Shown here one piece after another: positions 20,412 through 31,784 of a stretch of 64,000 bases of DNA. Origin of the DNA: Ligustrum vulgare. Lineage: Eukaryota; Streptophyta; Magnoliopsida; Lamiales; Oleaceae. The stretch lies in the NCBI GenBank assembly GCA_963555705.1, contig OY743179.1, positions 20,654,692 through 20,718,691 of the forward strand, given 5' to 3'. The position numbers were made by a program, and so were the translations under genes. The stretch's first letter is position 1. Every line of letters begins with the position of its first letter. The notes beneath the pieces were generated by a model, which was given only the letters and a program-made list of their open reading frames with translations, did no database searches and had not been told where the DNA came from.

Positions 20412-21189
20412 GATAAATTTTCCTCAGATCATTCATTGGAAGATTGGAATAATACTTGCGAATGTTTGTAAGAATGATATCCATGTTTTTGATGGATCTA
20501 ACCTCTTCCCAGCATGAACTATTTAAAAGCATTAAGGATCGGAGGGAATCCGCGTGATATTGATTCCAGCAAGAAAGCGCGGAATAGAATAATGGAAAAG
20601 AGGGAACAAGGGTTTATGCGCCGTTTACTTTCTTGATAAAAGGAAGATTTGATGATGACGGGATTTGAGATATGGAATATTTTCTTGGATTTTTGGGTAC
20701 TGATATTTTGATATAATAATCAAGGTATAGAAATAATACGGGGATACGTGAAAATGAAATAAGGACTGTATTGAATCAGGATTAATAAGTTTGTGCAAGT
20801 GAAAGGAATACCTTACGGGAAATGTTATGATATTTGAGTTAAGAATTTTAATTATTTGGGAGATATTTGTTTATTGAATTTTGCAGAAATTTTGGGTTAC
20901 AAATATTGGAAAGATAAACTGATGATTATGTTGATATGTGAATAACATGTTTGGGTATATTACATAGAGAATATTCAGGTAATCGTTTTAATTATTTTGG
21001 GATATTTGGTGATAAGAAGAAATGACAAATTATTATGGTATGATATGTTAGTAAAGATTTATTGAAATTTTAGAGATATTAATACGAATATTTGAGGTCA
21101 CATGATACGATGATAAATGACAAGTTACATGAATACTACAAGATATGATGAAATATCACATACGATTGGGAATTTTCATTTTGATTCAG
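20412..21189 (+). other. Non-coding internal region of the retrotransposon
   Basis: AT-rich sequence with no convincing frame. Possibly decayed pol or captured intron sequence. Confidence 0.4.
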
Positions 21190-21410
21190 AAGAATTTATG
21201 AGTAGACATATGTCTATTATTGATAGAAAAGTCCATGTCTTAAGAAAACAAATTGATGCATTTAGTCAAAGTCCAGTGGGTTAAATATGGTTGGGTTAAA
21301 TATGGTAGCGATGATGCTACATAAGAAGAAGAAGAAGAGATTCTGATTAAGTGTTCAGAAATCATAAGATCAAGTAAGTTTAATTTCGAGGACGAAATTA
21401 TTTTAAGGGG
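21190..21410 (+). pseudogene. Chromovirus pol C-terminal remnant
   Basis: IIDRKVHVLRKQID and, after frame breaks, KYGSDDAT-stop-EEEEEIL followed by SSKFNFEDEIILRG match the end of Tekay-type pol (usual 'ILDRkxxxLRxKxIxxVKVxW...EATWExExxM', 'FEDExxLRGG'). This shows which autonomous lineage the element derives from. Confidence 0.6.
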
Positions 21411-21416
21411 GTAAGT
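21403..21416 (+). promoter_or_regulatory. Polypurine tract
   Basis: 'aagggggtaag' lies directly upstream of the 3' LTR start at 21418, the expected primer for plus-strand synthesis. Confidence 0.8.
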
Positions 21417-21417
21417 T

Positions 21418-23951
21418 TGTAGCGACCAAGAATTTTTACGCGATTAATAATTATTTTAATAGAAAATCGTGTCGCTACTATTTCACCCATTTTTATTAAG
21501 TTAACGCCACGACGTATTCGTATAGCCAAGTCAAGAAATAATCGAGATCGTTCGATTTTAAATTAAATTCCGAATTTCTAAAAATATCTCCATTCTCTTG
21601 ATTTAAAGTATATTAAGTCCAAGTACTTAATTCAATGTTATCCCAATATTTATTTATACAAAAATTATTTTTATTATTGAAATTAAGAAAATATATGCAA
21701 GCATGAGAGGTTCCATTATATATAATAATTATGAGAATCTTAATTTAATAAATATGGAAAAGTATATGAATGATTTATATACTCCATTATATGTAATCAT
21801 GAAGAGCATAATATTTGTATAAATATGGAAAAGTATATGAATGATTTATATACTCCATTATATATAATCATGAAGAGCATAATATTTGTATAAATATGGA
21901 AAAGTATATGAATGATTTATATACTCCATTATATATAATCATGAAGAGCATAATAATTGTATAAATATGAAAAAGTATATGAATGATTGATAAGACTCCA
22001 TTATATATAATCATGAAGAGCATATTATTTGTATAAATATGGAAAAGTATATGAATGGTGCTTTACTTTAAGAAAAGGATGTGTTAAAATTAATAGAATT
22101 GAATGATTATGTTTACAATATGCCAACTTTATACATCTATTTAAACCCATCTCTTTTACACACAACTCTACACATATACACTTATTTTCAATCTCTTGAC
22201 AAAATCCACAAGTAAGAGAAATTCAAGGTGGTCAAGAAAGTTTTGGTCCATTTACTACTACACTTCATTTTAATCTTTTAAAAGGTAAGTATATCTTATG
22301 TTTTTATGAAAAGTAAGTATGTTTTTATGAAAGGTAAATACACCTTATGTTTTTATGACCAGTAAGTATGTTTTTATGACAAGTAAGTATATCTTATGTT
22401 TTTATGAAAAGTAAGTATGTTTTTATGAAAGGTAAATACACCTTATGTTTTTATGAAAAGTAAGTATGTTTTTATGACAAGTAAGTATATCTTATGTTTT
22501 TATGAAAAGTAAGTATGTTTTTATGAAAGGTAAATACACCTTATGTTTTTATGAAAAGTAAGTATGTTTTTATGACAAGTAAGTATATCTTATGTTTTTA
22601 TGAAAAGTAAGTATGTTTTTATGAAAGGTAAATACACCTTATATTTTTATGAAAAGTAAGTATGTTTTTATGACAAGTAAGTATATCTTATGTTTTTATG
22701 AAAAATAAGTATGTTTTTATGAAAGGTAAATACACCTTATGTTTTTATGAAAAGTAAGTATGTTTTTATGACAAGTAAGTATATCTTATGTTTTTATGAA
22801 AAGTAAGTATGTTTTTATGAAAGGTAAATACACCTTATGTTTTTATGAAAAGTAAGTATGTTTTTATGACAAGTAAGTATATCTTATGTTTTTATGAAAA
22901 GTAAGTATGTTTTTATGAAAGGTAAATACACCTTATGTTTTTATGAAAAGTAAGTATGTTTTTATGACAAGTAAGTATATCTTATGTTTTTATGAAAAGT
23001 AAGTATGTTTTTATGAAAGGTAAATACACCTTATGTTTTTATGAAAAGTAAGTATGTTTTTATGACAAGTAAGTATATCTTATGTTTTTATGAAAAGTAA
23101 GTATGTTTTTATGAAAGGTAAATACACCTTATGTTTTTATGAAAAGTAAGTATGTTTTTATGACAAGTAAGTATATCTTATATTTTTATGAAAAGTAAGT
23201 ATGTTTTTATGAAAGGTAAATACACCTTATGTTTTTATGAAAAGTAAGTATGTTTTTATGACAAGTAAGTATATCTTATGTTTTTATGAAAAGTAAGTAT
23301 GTTTTTATGAAAGGTAAATACACCTTATGTTTTTATGAAAAGTAAGTATGTTTTTATGACAAGTAAGTATATCTTATGTTTTTATGAAAAGTAAGTATGT
23401 TTTTATGACAAGTAAGTATATCTTATGTTTTTATGAAAATGTTTGGATCATTGCTATGAAATCAATCTCACAAGATTGTTATGGGTTCCATATGATATGT
23501 TTATGATTATGCTAAGGGGACCGGAGTTTAGTAGCGCTACACATAAGAATTCTTGCCATTTAAGTTCGGTAAAATTCTTGTGTCTCCCTATGTTTATGAG
23601 TATTTCGATCCTATCCTATGTTATGATGAAAATGATCCATATGCTTTCAAAAGAAAATTTATGCTTGGTATACTTACTGGGATTTTATAAATCTCACTCC
23701 ACGATATTTACCATTTTCAGATAATTGAAGGTTCGAGGCGGTCAACATGGAAGTGGCAAAAGTGGTTAAGATTGATGAGATAATTATGTTGAACTTTATG
23801 TAAGAAAATTATGTTCTATTTTTATTCACAAATAAAATTATGGGATTCTAATTATTCTTTTGAATAATTTTACATTACTATTTAAGTCTCGATAATATGA
23901 TATGAGTCACTTTTAGTGGCACTCGAATGGAAGAGAATTCGGGTCGTCACA
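21418..23951 (+). repeat. 3' LTR (2534 bp)
   Basis: Same ends as the 5' LTR. Its 98-bp array has eleven 'gtaaatacacc' blocks (22284-23440) against five in the 5' LTR, and its 71-bp array has one unit fewer. Six extra 98-bp units minus one 71-bp unit equals 517 bp, exactly the length difference between the LTRs. Confidence 0.9.
22284..23440 (+). repeat. 98-bp higher-order array in the 3' LTR
   Basis: Same 28-21-28-21 architecture as in the 5' LTR with eleven diagnostic blocks. Units are nearly identical, indicating recent homogenised expansion. Confidence 0.9.
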
Positions 23952-24430
23952 AGATACCATTTCAAAAAAAATCCTAATTACACCCCTAGAGCACTGTCAC
24001 TCAAATCCCTCTTAGAAGGCACATTTTTCTCACTAAGACCAATCTCTCAATAGAGGGTCTTTTTCTCTCCCTTCACTTAAGATGTCTCTCCCATTAAAAA
24101 AACAAAAGAAAGAAGGAATAAGAGGGAAACTCTGAAGACTACTTGCAGTTGGATCTCACATGGAATCAAAGTAGGCCATTTATAGCCAAAGGCACGGCCC
24201 ATTGCGGTCATTTGTTGCCACAAACATGGTTGCCCGTATCCACAAGACATATTTTTATATTGGTTACATACTTGGCAAGTTTTCAGCCATTTCCTTATTT
24301 TCTTATAGTGCCATAATAACTGTGCACGCTTTTAGCCACAACATGTTTTCATTTTGCTGCTTATTAACATGAACTTTAAATTTTGATGATTTTTCCCATT
24401 AGCAGATTTTAATTATTAACATGACTTGTA
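23952..24430 (-). mobile_element. Copia-type LTR, part 2
   Basis: Continues the LTR interrupted at 15814: 'cctaattacacccctagagc', pyrimidine-rich blocks with 'ctctcccttcact', and on the minus strand a TATA-like GGCTATAAATGG at about 24178-24189. No coding sequence. The outer border is uncertain. Confidence 0.35.
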
Positions 24431-25500
24431 AATTGTTAGCTATGACCACTACTTGATTCTAAAAGATACTTAGAGATAACTACAGTAAGAACTTGGATAA
24501 CTAATATTCCAGATGTTGTCCATCTCTTTTCAAAAATATACAGAGAGTGTCCTTGACAAATATTTATCAAATTTCAACTTAGGCACACATCATTTCTACC
24601 TCATTTTGTTTTAGTTTCTTGAGGGGAGTGAAGGTTGAACTTGAATCTCATATTAGGAGATTTATTTTCTCATTTTCATTTTATTTATTTGGTCTTTTGT
24701 TTTCTCTTCTCCTCCCTTCTCCATATGTGTCGGACTGGTTTTTAGAGATCTTGATAGTGTGTTTAGTTAGGGTGTAACTTTAGTGCTGTGTTTTTACGAT
24801 CAACGGATCTGACTTTGTTTTGCTCATCAACGGAGCAGCCTCTTTAGTTTCCTCAAGTCCAATCAGCGATTTCACATGCTTCGAGGGGATTGGTTGGTGG
24901 AGGGTCGTTTAGCCACCGGGATAAGGTTCTGAGCAGGCAGCAGGAGGGGAAGAGCAAGTAGTTGTGGTAGAGACTTCAGTTTTTCCCCCTTTTAGTTTTA
25001 TATATGTACTTTAAATATTAGACAATTTTTCAGATAAAAGCTTTAAAAACCATTAAATGGAGAATTTGTTGCCTAAACAAATTGTCAAGGAAGATTTATG
25101 TAATTATTAAAGAGAGACAATATCTATGCAAGTCAGTTACTAACTTAAAGGGGATTTCCTTGTACCTATCTCTTAAGTTTATCATTTTACAGAGTGCAAA
25201 ATTAGACATAGACAACATCCTACAACAACCCACAAAGTTTACTGTCATTAAATTAAATGTCCAAATATAAATCAGGAAGTACATATAATGCTAACTAAGA
25301 GGAAGAAATGTAAATAGAAACCGTGCCAATTTACATGATGCTGTTGTGAAACCACCAATTATATTTTACTTGCTTTCAATAGAAATCAGCTCGAAAGGCA
25401 CACTAAATTACTTCATCAACTCGAAGCTTTCCAACTGAATCTCCACACATGAATCAGAATAACCACCCGTTATACAGATCACTATCAAGAGATTAATTCC
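24431..25500. other. Presumed SAR1 intron sequence, no gene seen
   Basis: No supported feature. Two overlapping 62-codon frames at about 25.1 kb are opposite-strand shadows without recognisable content. Confidence 0.4.
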
Positions 25501-25657
25501 AGTTGTGAATAAAAAAATTCACAGCTAACAAGCAAACTATCTTAATTCCGTTTAACCAAAACGAAAAGAGAAAGACAAATTTGGATTACGTTACTTTCGA
25601 TTCAAGACACACACTTAGCGGAGGATACGCAAGTATCTAGATTAATTACTTGTATAA

Positions 25658-25789
25658 CTTGGCATAGTAATCCTTCCAGACTCTACGGGCGATCTGATGG
25701 CCTCCCAAGTCAAAGGCTTTGAACTTAATTTTCCCAATACTCAACTCTTCTGATGTCGGATATTGCGTCGGCTGATGCTGCACTAATCT
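25658..25789 (-). pseudogene. SAR1 small GTPase, middle exon (copy A)
   Basis: 132-bp exon encoding 44 uninterrupted residues. [19 protein letters not shown] carries the switch I Thr; [20 protein letters not shown] contains the G3/switch II motif DLGGHQ; the exon ends YYAK. The acceptor AG (25790-25791) is intact, but the donor reads AAG|TT rather than AAG|GT, so splicing from this exon would be impaired. The paralogous exon at 49249-49380 keeps AAG|GT. Phase is compatible with the last exon at 11489-11814 and the first coding exon at 31619. Confidence 0.9.
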
Positions 25790-26019
25790 CTACAAATAAT
25801 CCATAAATCCCATCCGACAAAACAATCAAAATCCAAGTAAAAGAAAACATTAGTTTCATAATTCTGAAAAATAACGGGACTTTGTTTAAAAGGCATGGTT
25901 AAACAAAAATTTCATTTAAAAAGATGAATTTCATAATTTATTAGTTCAATAATTTTTTAGTTGAAAAAAATAAAAAAATGATTTATACAATTACCCAAAT
26001 ATCATTGTCAAGCAAAACC

Positions 26020-27193
26020 TAAGGTCTCGTTCTATTTGCTGTTTTGATCCCTTTTTGAGTTTTCGATTTTTGGAAATATTGAAAATGCGTTCACTTTGCC
26101 CATTTTCAGAAATGCGTTTTCCAAAATACAAAAAAAAATATAAAGAAAACTTAAAACGAGTTTATTGTATTTTGGATATTTTGTGTTAAAAAGTCCAAAG
26201 CAACCAAAACGAGCGTTTTGAAATTTTTTTTTTGTTGTTGTAAATGTGAGACATTTCCTTCACTTGAAGTTTTTATATTATTTTGCCATTATAAATAGAT
26301 CCATGTTAAGATTTTTTTTTTGTAATTTTTTTATTTATTATTTTTTTAAATGTGAGACGCTTCCTTCACTTGAAATTCTTATATTATTTTGTCATTATAT
26401 ATAGATCCATGTTAAGTTTTTTTTTCTGTAAATTATTTTTATTTTTTATTTTTTTGTAAAAGTGATACACTTCATTCACTTGAAGTTCTTCTGTTATTTT
26501 GTCATTATATACAAATTCATGTTAAGATTTTTTATTTTTTATTTTTTTTTATTGTTTTGTAAAAGTGTGACACTACATTTACTAGAAGTTCTTATATTAT
26601 TTTTCCATTATATATAGATCCATTTAAATTTTTTTTTTATTTATTTATTTTTTATTTGTAAAAGTGAGACACTTCCTTCACTTGAAATTCTTATATTATT
26701 TTGCCATTATATATATCCATGTTAAGATTTTTTATTTATTTTTTTTTTTTTGTAATTTTTTTTTTATTATTATTATTATTTTTTTTTTTTTGTAAATGTG
26801 AGACATTTCCTTCACTTGAAGTTCTTATATTATTTTGTCATTATATATAGATCCATGTTAAGATTTTGTTGATATGGGGTTAAATTTTTGTTTAGATGAA
26901 ACAATATTAATGATGAATTTATTGACATAGAAAACTAACCGATTTATTAACATTAAAATTAATGTAATTCAACAAATCAATCATTTTTTACATATAAAAT
27001 ATCACAAAATAAATATATCAAAAAATTACAAAGTAAACGCAATTTTCAGTTTTCTATTTTTGAAAATAGTTTTCCAAAATTACAAAGAGAACATGTTTTC
27101 AGCAATCCCAAAATAAACAACCAAAATTCAAAATTCAAAACAAAATCCAAGACTCAAAATCCAAAATCGAAACACAAAGAGAACGGCCCCTAA
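26020..27193. mobile_element. PIF/Harbinger-like non-autonomous element
   Basis: 1168 bp (26023-27190) bounded by inverted repeats GGTCTCGTTCTATTTG and CAAAGAGAACGGCCCC (imperfect), with 3-bp target duplications taa on both sides (26020-26022 and 27191-27193), as for PIF/Harbinger. The interior is a tandem array (26238-26875). No transposase. Confidence 0.55.
26238..26875 (+). repeat. About 105-bp tandem repeat, six copies
   Basis: Each unit contains 'tgtgagacacttccttcac', 'ttgaagttcttatattattt' and 'tatatagatccatgttaag', separated by T-rich spacers of variable length. Copies start near 26242, 26351, 26458, 26564, 26658 and 26796. Confidence 0.8.
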
Positions 27194-27349
27194 TTTTTTT
27201 CGTTTGCTTTGTTTAAAAGGTATGGTCAAACAAAAGTTTCATTTAAAAAGACCACTTTCATAATTTGTTAATTCAATAGCCTCTTAGTTGGAAAAAATAA
27301 AAAAATGATTTATACAATTACCCAAATGTCCTTGCCAAACAAAATCTAA

Positions 27350-28845
27350 TTTTTTTCCTGGTTCATTTCACGTTCGCCTATCCCAATTGATTTCCTCTAC
27401 TTCTCCAATCAGGTTCATGCCCTTCTTATCTGGGCTCTTCCTTCTTCTTCAAAATCAGTTCCTTCATATTCTTTTTCTCCAAAAATGGACATTGTACTCA
27501 ATTTTATCCAAACCCACGTTTTATTTAGTGCATTGAAAATTCATTTTGCAACATTAATATTGAGTATTTGGAGAAGAAGAGAAGGTAATGTTGAATTTAA
27601 ACAATTTTTAACCATTTTATTTAAGCAATATCTGAATCAATTCATGTTGATGTAATTTTGCTGATTTGCTCTTAATCCGCGCGTAACGAGTTCGAAATCG
27701 TTTGGGATATATTGATATCGTTATTATGAATCTGTTCTTGTTTTTAACTATTTTTTATAGTTGAAGTAATTTATATGTTGGTAAATACAAACTTTTCATG
27801 ATATCCAAAGTTGGAACAATATTTGGAGCATGTTCTTTACATTTGTGTTTCATAGCAGTTAGATATTGCATGTTATACATAAAAATGCTATGTTGAATTG
27901 CAGTTATGGGCAATGTGGATATGGTATGGATATCCACATGTTACTAGTTAAGTTTGAGTAGAATCTCGAATGTTTGTAGATATGGAAATATGTGGGAAAT
28001 GCAACAGGGAGAACATTGCATATTCTTGTTTCGAGGACAATTTCATATGTGAAATTACATGACACAGTGAAACATGTGCTGAACATTGATTCAAGGATAC
28101 ATGAAATGGAGATGACATGTCATGTTCCAATAATCGGTCCACTTGTACGAGCTTAGGAGCTACGAATTAGCAATAATGTGTGGAGTGACAAGCTTCTTTT
28201 GATATTATAATTTCATTTTCATTTGCTCTTTTGTTATTGTATTTGTTGTATTGAAACGATGTTAAATTCAATTTATGTTGTTATGAATTTGTGTTCAATG
28301 ATCATGTACAGGATTTAAATGATAGCTGTAACGTTCCAGTTATGAATGTATCATACCGTGTTTAATTAAAGTACCATATATGATGGTATCTACAAGCTTC
28401 TCGTGATATTTAAAGTGCAACAGCATTTGGGAACATTTTCCTTTACATATGTGTTTCATTAGCTGTTAGAGTTTGTCTCGTTTTCTTAAAAAAGTTATGT
28501 TGAATTGCAGATGTGTACAACGCCAGGTTATTGAATGATTTGCTTGAGAGTTCAACATCGTTCCACTTGATAAGAACTTGAATTACATTGAATTTCTCCA
28601 AAGAAATATGGACATGAATGCAATCGTTCGAAATGCGTACCAATGTGGAGGAAGAAATTGATCGTGAAGTTATTGGCAATGAACTTCGAGCCTTAGTTTG
28701 TAGTGATGAATCTGGATTTTGTTTATCTAGTTAAGAATCTTTTGTGTAGTTGTTTATTTGTTTGGTTTGTATTAGAAACTAAATTTATCAATTTTTGTTG
28801 GAATAAGAATGATTGATTTTTAGCAGGATGTTATTCATTTGATTT
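27350..28845 (+). repeat. Left shoulder of the palindrome: two diverged 0.6-kb repeats
   Basis: Sequence around 27770-27910 ('catgatatccaaagttggaac' to 'gttgaattgcag') recurs, diverged, at 28380-28515 ('cgtgatatttaaagtgcaac' to 'gttgaattgcag'). The 'ttgaattgcag' words look like splice acceptors, so these may be fragments of an intron-containing gene or transposase. No long frame remains. Confidence 0.4.
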
Positions 28846-30737
28846 CAAACTATAATGAGGTTTAAATCGTTACTTTGCACACATAACGACTTTAACGTCG
28901 TTCCCGTCTAAAAAAGATAGTAACGAGGTATAAATCGTTACTTCGTAAACATAACGTGTTCAACATCGTTCCTTTTGAAAAGATCTTACTGCTTTATATC
29001 TGTCTATAACGAGGTTGAACTCGTCACTGTGTAGACGTAACAACTTAAATGCCATTGTAGTTACTACTTCGAAGTTGTTCGTAACGATATTAATGTCCTT
29101 ACAATTGAAAATACCTTACTGCTTTACTGTTGTTCATAACGACATTGAAATCGTTACTTCATAAAAATAACGACATAAATGTCGTTACATATATTTACGG
29201 ATATGCCCTCGTCGTCCAAAATTCTCAACGGTCAACAAAGTCGCACTAACTTTTCAAAAACGATGTTTAAGTCGTTGTAACGAATTTAAATCCGTTATAA
29301 TTTGGAAGATCATTTCATTGTAATCATAACAACATTGAGCTCGTTTGTGTGGAAAATAGCCTAAAACGATGTGGAGCTCGTCACTGTTTCAGTAGAACGA
29401 GTTCTAGATTGTTATGTTTCAGGCTCAGAAAGTCACGTAACGATAATTATGTCGTTTATTTACAAATTTGACGACATTAAGCTCATTCCAATGTACTATA
29501 TTACCAAAACGATGTCAATGTCGTTTTTTCAATAACAAAATGATATTGGAATCGTTATATTCATAGCCGAATAAATATCATAACGAGTTCAATGTCGTTC
29601 TTTCGTAAGTTTGGCGAACTCTATATCGTTTAAGTGTAAATTATTATTATAACGTCGTCTATATCGTTTCTTCCATAGCAACACGACATGTATATCGTTA
29701 TGGCTCAAATCGTCAATCCAATCGTTCTTTGCCGTCCGAAATGCCTCTAATCGACATAATCTAACAAAAAGGGTCATAAAAGGTGATTCAAACACTTTGT
29801 AAATCGACATGATTAGAAAGATATGATCAATATGAGATGAAGTTCATTTAGTTATCTATTACCTTGGAACTTTTACACTTGAGAGAAATGGTCCTATCTT
29901 TCTAATCATGTCGATTTACAAAGTGTTTAAATCACTTTCTACGACTCATTTTTGTTAGATTACGCCTGTTGGGAGAATTTCGGATGGTAAAGAACGATCG
30001 AATCATCGATTTCATCCTTAACGATACACAAGTCGTGTTCCACATGAAGAAACGATATCTAAGTCGTTATAGTTATAATTTAGACTGGAACGATATGCAG
30101 TTCGTTAATTTAACACTAGAACGATATGGAAGACGTTATGATGGTTTGTCGGTTTTTGACAAAACGATTTTAATATCGTTGCATGTGCAAAGAAACGATT
30201 TCAATATCGTTTTAGTTAACATTTCAACTAGAACGATCTTAATGTCGTTCAATTTGTACAGAAACGACATAGTTGTCGTTATATTATTTTCTGAGGCTGA
30301 ATCAGAACGATATGTAACTCGTTATATGTCAAATGAAACGACATATTTATCGCTATAGTTTTATTTTCAACTCCAACGATCTCAAAATCATTATTATTAC
30401 ATTGGAACAATTTATCAAATGATCACGATTTTGAAATCATTACAACGACTTAAACATCGTTACGACAAAATTTATGCGAGTTTGTTGACTATTTGGATTT
30501 ATGGACGAAGAGTGAATTATTGTAAATATGTCGTAACGACATAAACCTCGTTATGTGTACAAAGTAGCGATTTTTAACTCATTATAAATAGATTTGAAGC
30601 AATAACTATAACGACATGAAACTCGTTATGTGTACACAGTAACGACTTCAAGCTCGTTATTACTTTTTTTTTTTACTATAATGATTTTAAATTCGTTATG
30701 TGAACAAAGTAACGACTTAGACCTCGAAATAGTTCTC
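28846..30737. repeat. Giant imperfect palindrome (foldback) with AACGA...TCGTT units
   Basis: The left arm (about 28846-29845) and right arm (about 29890-30737) are imperfect inverted copies along their whole length. The best-preserved part is the inner arm: 'atttacaaagtgttt' with 'tctttctaatcatgtcgat' at 29896-29932 mirrors 29789-29824. The outer arm holds 'aacgatgtttaagtcgttgta' at about 29262-29283, mirrored near 30430-30475. The centre is near 29858. Both arms consist largely of short interrupted palindromes of form AACGA-N(8-11)-TCGTT, repeated every 35-50 bp. Open frames on the two arms (29589-29810 minus, 29969-30358 plus) are mirror images and are not taken as genes. Transcripts across the region would form a long hairpin RNA. 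Confidence 0.8.
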
Positions 30738-30789
30738 CCGTCGTTATGATTTTTGTTACAAGGTACATATAGCGACAAAAACTCATCTA

Positions 30790-30930
30790 TAGTAATAAAT
30801 AACCTATTTTCTCAAATCACTTTTTAACCACACATTTTTTCAAACAACTTTTCAACAACGTATTTTACCTCGAAATTATCACATTCCTTATTTACAAATA
30901 AAAATTATTTGTCAAACATAGCCTTGATTT
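30790..30930. repeat. MITE family 1 copy
   Basis: 'tttctcaaatcactttttaac' to 'aaaattatttgtcaaac', directly right of the palindrome. Confidence 0.5.
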
Positions 30931-31184
30931 TCAAAATAAGAAACTACACATGCGGGTGCGTTTGCATATTATTTAGTATATTTGTTTTGTATGAATTTAA
31001 ATTTTTTTCTTTATTTTTGGGCTCTTCCTAAAAAAAAAATTTCGGGGGACCCGAAATGTTCATCACGAAAAATATATGTCCATATCCGTGTCCCACCATT
31101 ACTAATTGTATGCGTCTATCACTGATTATATGTTTACTAGATGTTAAAGGTTCAATTCCTTCCAATATTAAATTTAAAATATTT

Positions 31185-31440
31185 TTAGAATACAATATAT
31201 TTATTAGATATAATTTATTACATAAAATGTTATTGATTCAAGTGGTTAAGTTCTTAAAATGTCCCAAGGTTCAGTTCCTTGCAACCTTATATTTATGTGA
31301 AGGGAAATACAATTTTTAGAATACAATATTTATTTGTTAGAGATAATTTAATACACATAATATTGTTGGTTGAAGTTGTCCGGGCTTCAAACTTTTTACC
31401 TTCAAGTACAAGGTTCGAATCTTTATCTTGCACATTTAGA
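31185..31440 (+). repeat. Two tandem about 125-bp SINE-like units
   Basis: 'agaatacaatatatttatta' starts a unit at about 31189 and again at 31318. Each unit contains an A-box-like 'gtggttaagt' or 'ttggttgaagt' and a B-box-like 'ggttcagttcc' or 'ggttcgaatct'. It could be a decayed dimeric tRNA-derived SINE. Confidence 0.4.
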
Positions 31441-31618
31441 AAAAAGGAAAGATATCGTTTTGTTTTTTCATTAAGGGTAAAAAGGTCATTTGATATTTTA
31501 ATATATTTTTCTTTTTTGCTTATATTCTTATTTTGGTCAAGGGGTTACTTGGACAAAAGTGCTTTGAGGCAAGGACATTCCAACTAATTCCCCAAAAATA
31601 ATAGATAAAAATAATTAC

Positions 31619-31653
31619 CTCATCCTTCAGCATGTGAAGGAGAGTAGTTTTAC
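31619..31653 (-). pseudogene. SAR1 first coding exon, 3' part (copy A)
   Basis: The minus strand encodes KTTLLHMLKDE, the end of the P-loop exon, followed by the donor GT at 31617-31618. The exon is cut by a 9.8-kb insertion; the rest lies at 41496-41586. The exon junction KDE/RL fits the middle exon. Confidence 0.85.
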
Positions 31654-31784
31654 GGGAGATTTGTTGGAATAGCCTTTTCAAAGGCATAGTTTTTCAAAAT
31701 GCCTTTTTTATGCAAAATCTCTTTATTACCCATAATAAATTGAATTATTTTATTTGCAAGATATATCCCCAAATTAGTCAGGTT

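Larger units (their letters stand above)
15809..23956 (+). mobile_element. Complete non-autonomous LTR retrotransposon carrying a LOG fragment
   Basis: Two long, nearly identical LTRs (15814-17830 and 21418-23951) start TGTA(A/G)CGACC and end GGGTCGTCACA. They are flanked by a perfect 5-bp target duplication agata (15809-15813 and 23952-23956). A PBS TTGGTATCAGAG, complementary to initiator tRNA-Met, follows the 5' LTR, and a PPT aagggggtaag precedes the 3' LTR. The internal region (about 3.6 kb) encodes no gag or pol except a decayed pol C-terminus near 21190-21410, and carries an antisense LOG exon. LTR ends, PBS and the pol remnant point to a Tekay-type chromovirus derivative (a LARD-like element). 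The LTRs differ by few substitutions outside their tandem arrays, so insertion is recent. It must rely on proteins of an autonomous relative. Confidence 0.9.
25885..27350 (+). repeat. Direct repeat flanking a nested element
   Basis: About 130 bp ('tttgtttaaaaggcatgg' through 'caattacccaaatatc') at 25885-26015 recurs at 27207-27345, on either side of the element at 26023-27190. Either a local duplication or two tandem MITE copies. Confidence 0.6.
25867..31601. mobile_element. 5.7-kb TIR-type insertion in a SAR1 intron, MULE-like ends
   Basis: Comparison with the empty site in copy B (ctgaaaaataatagac, about 49455) shows an insertion from about 25876 to 31593. It is flanked by a direct duplication aaaaataa (25867-25874 and 31594-31601; a ninth base would be c/t). 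The outermost bases are GGGACTTTG at the left and ATTCCCC at the right. The right end reads inward GGGGAATTAGTTGGAATG, closely resembling the left end of the next insertion (GGGAGATTTGTTGGAATAG at 31654). A GGG end and an 8-9 bp duplication fit a Mutator-like element. No transposase is seen. It contains a nested Harbinger-like element, a giant palindrome and SINE-like repeats. Confidence 0.5.

Noticed and set aside
26238..26875. Regularly spaced repeats considered as a CRISPR-like array
   Set aside because: Units are about 105 bp, contiguous and variable, with T-tract spacers in a plant genome: an ordinary tandem repeat.
29589..30358. Two mirror-image open frames (minus and plus) on the palindrome arms
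   Set aside because: They arise from the AACGA/TCGTT motif lacking stops in one frame on both arms. Composition is repetitive and there is no domain.
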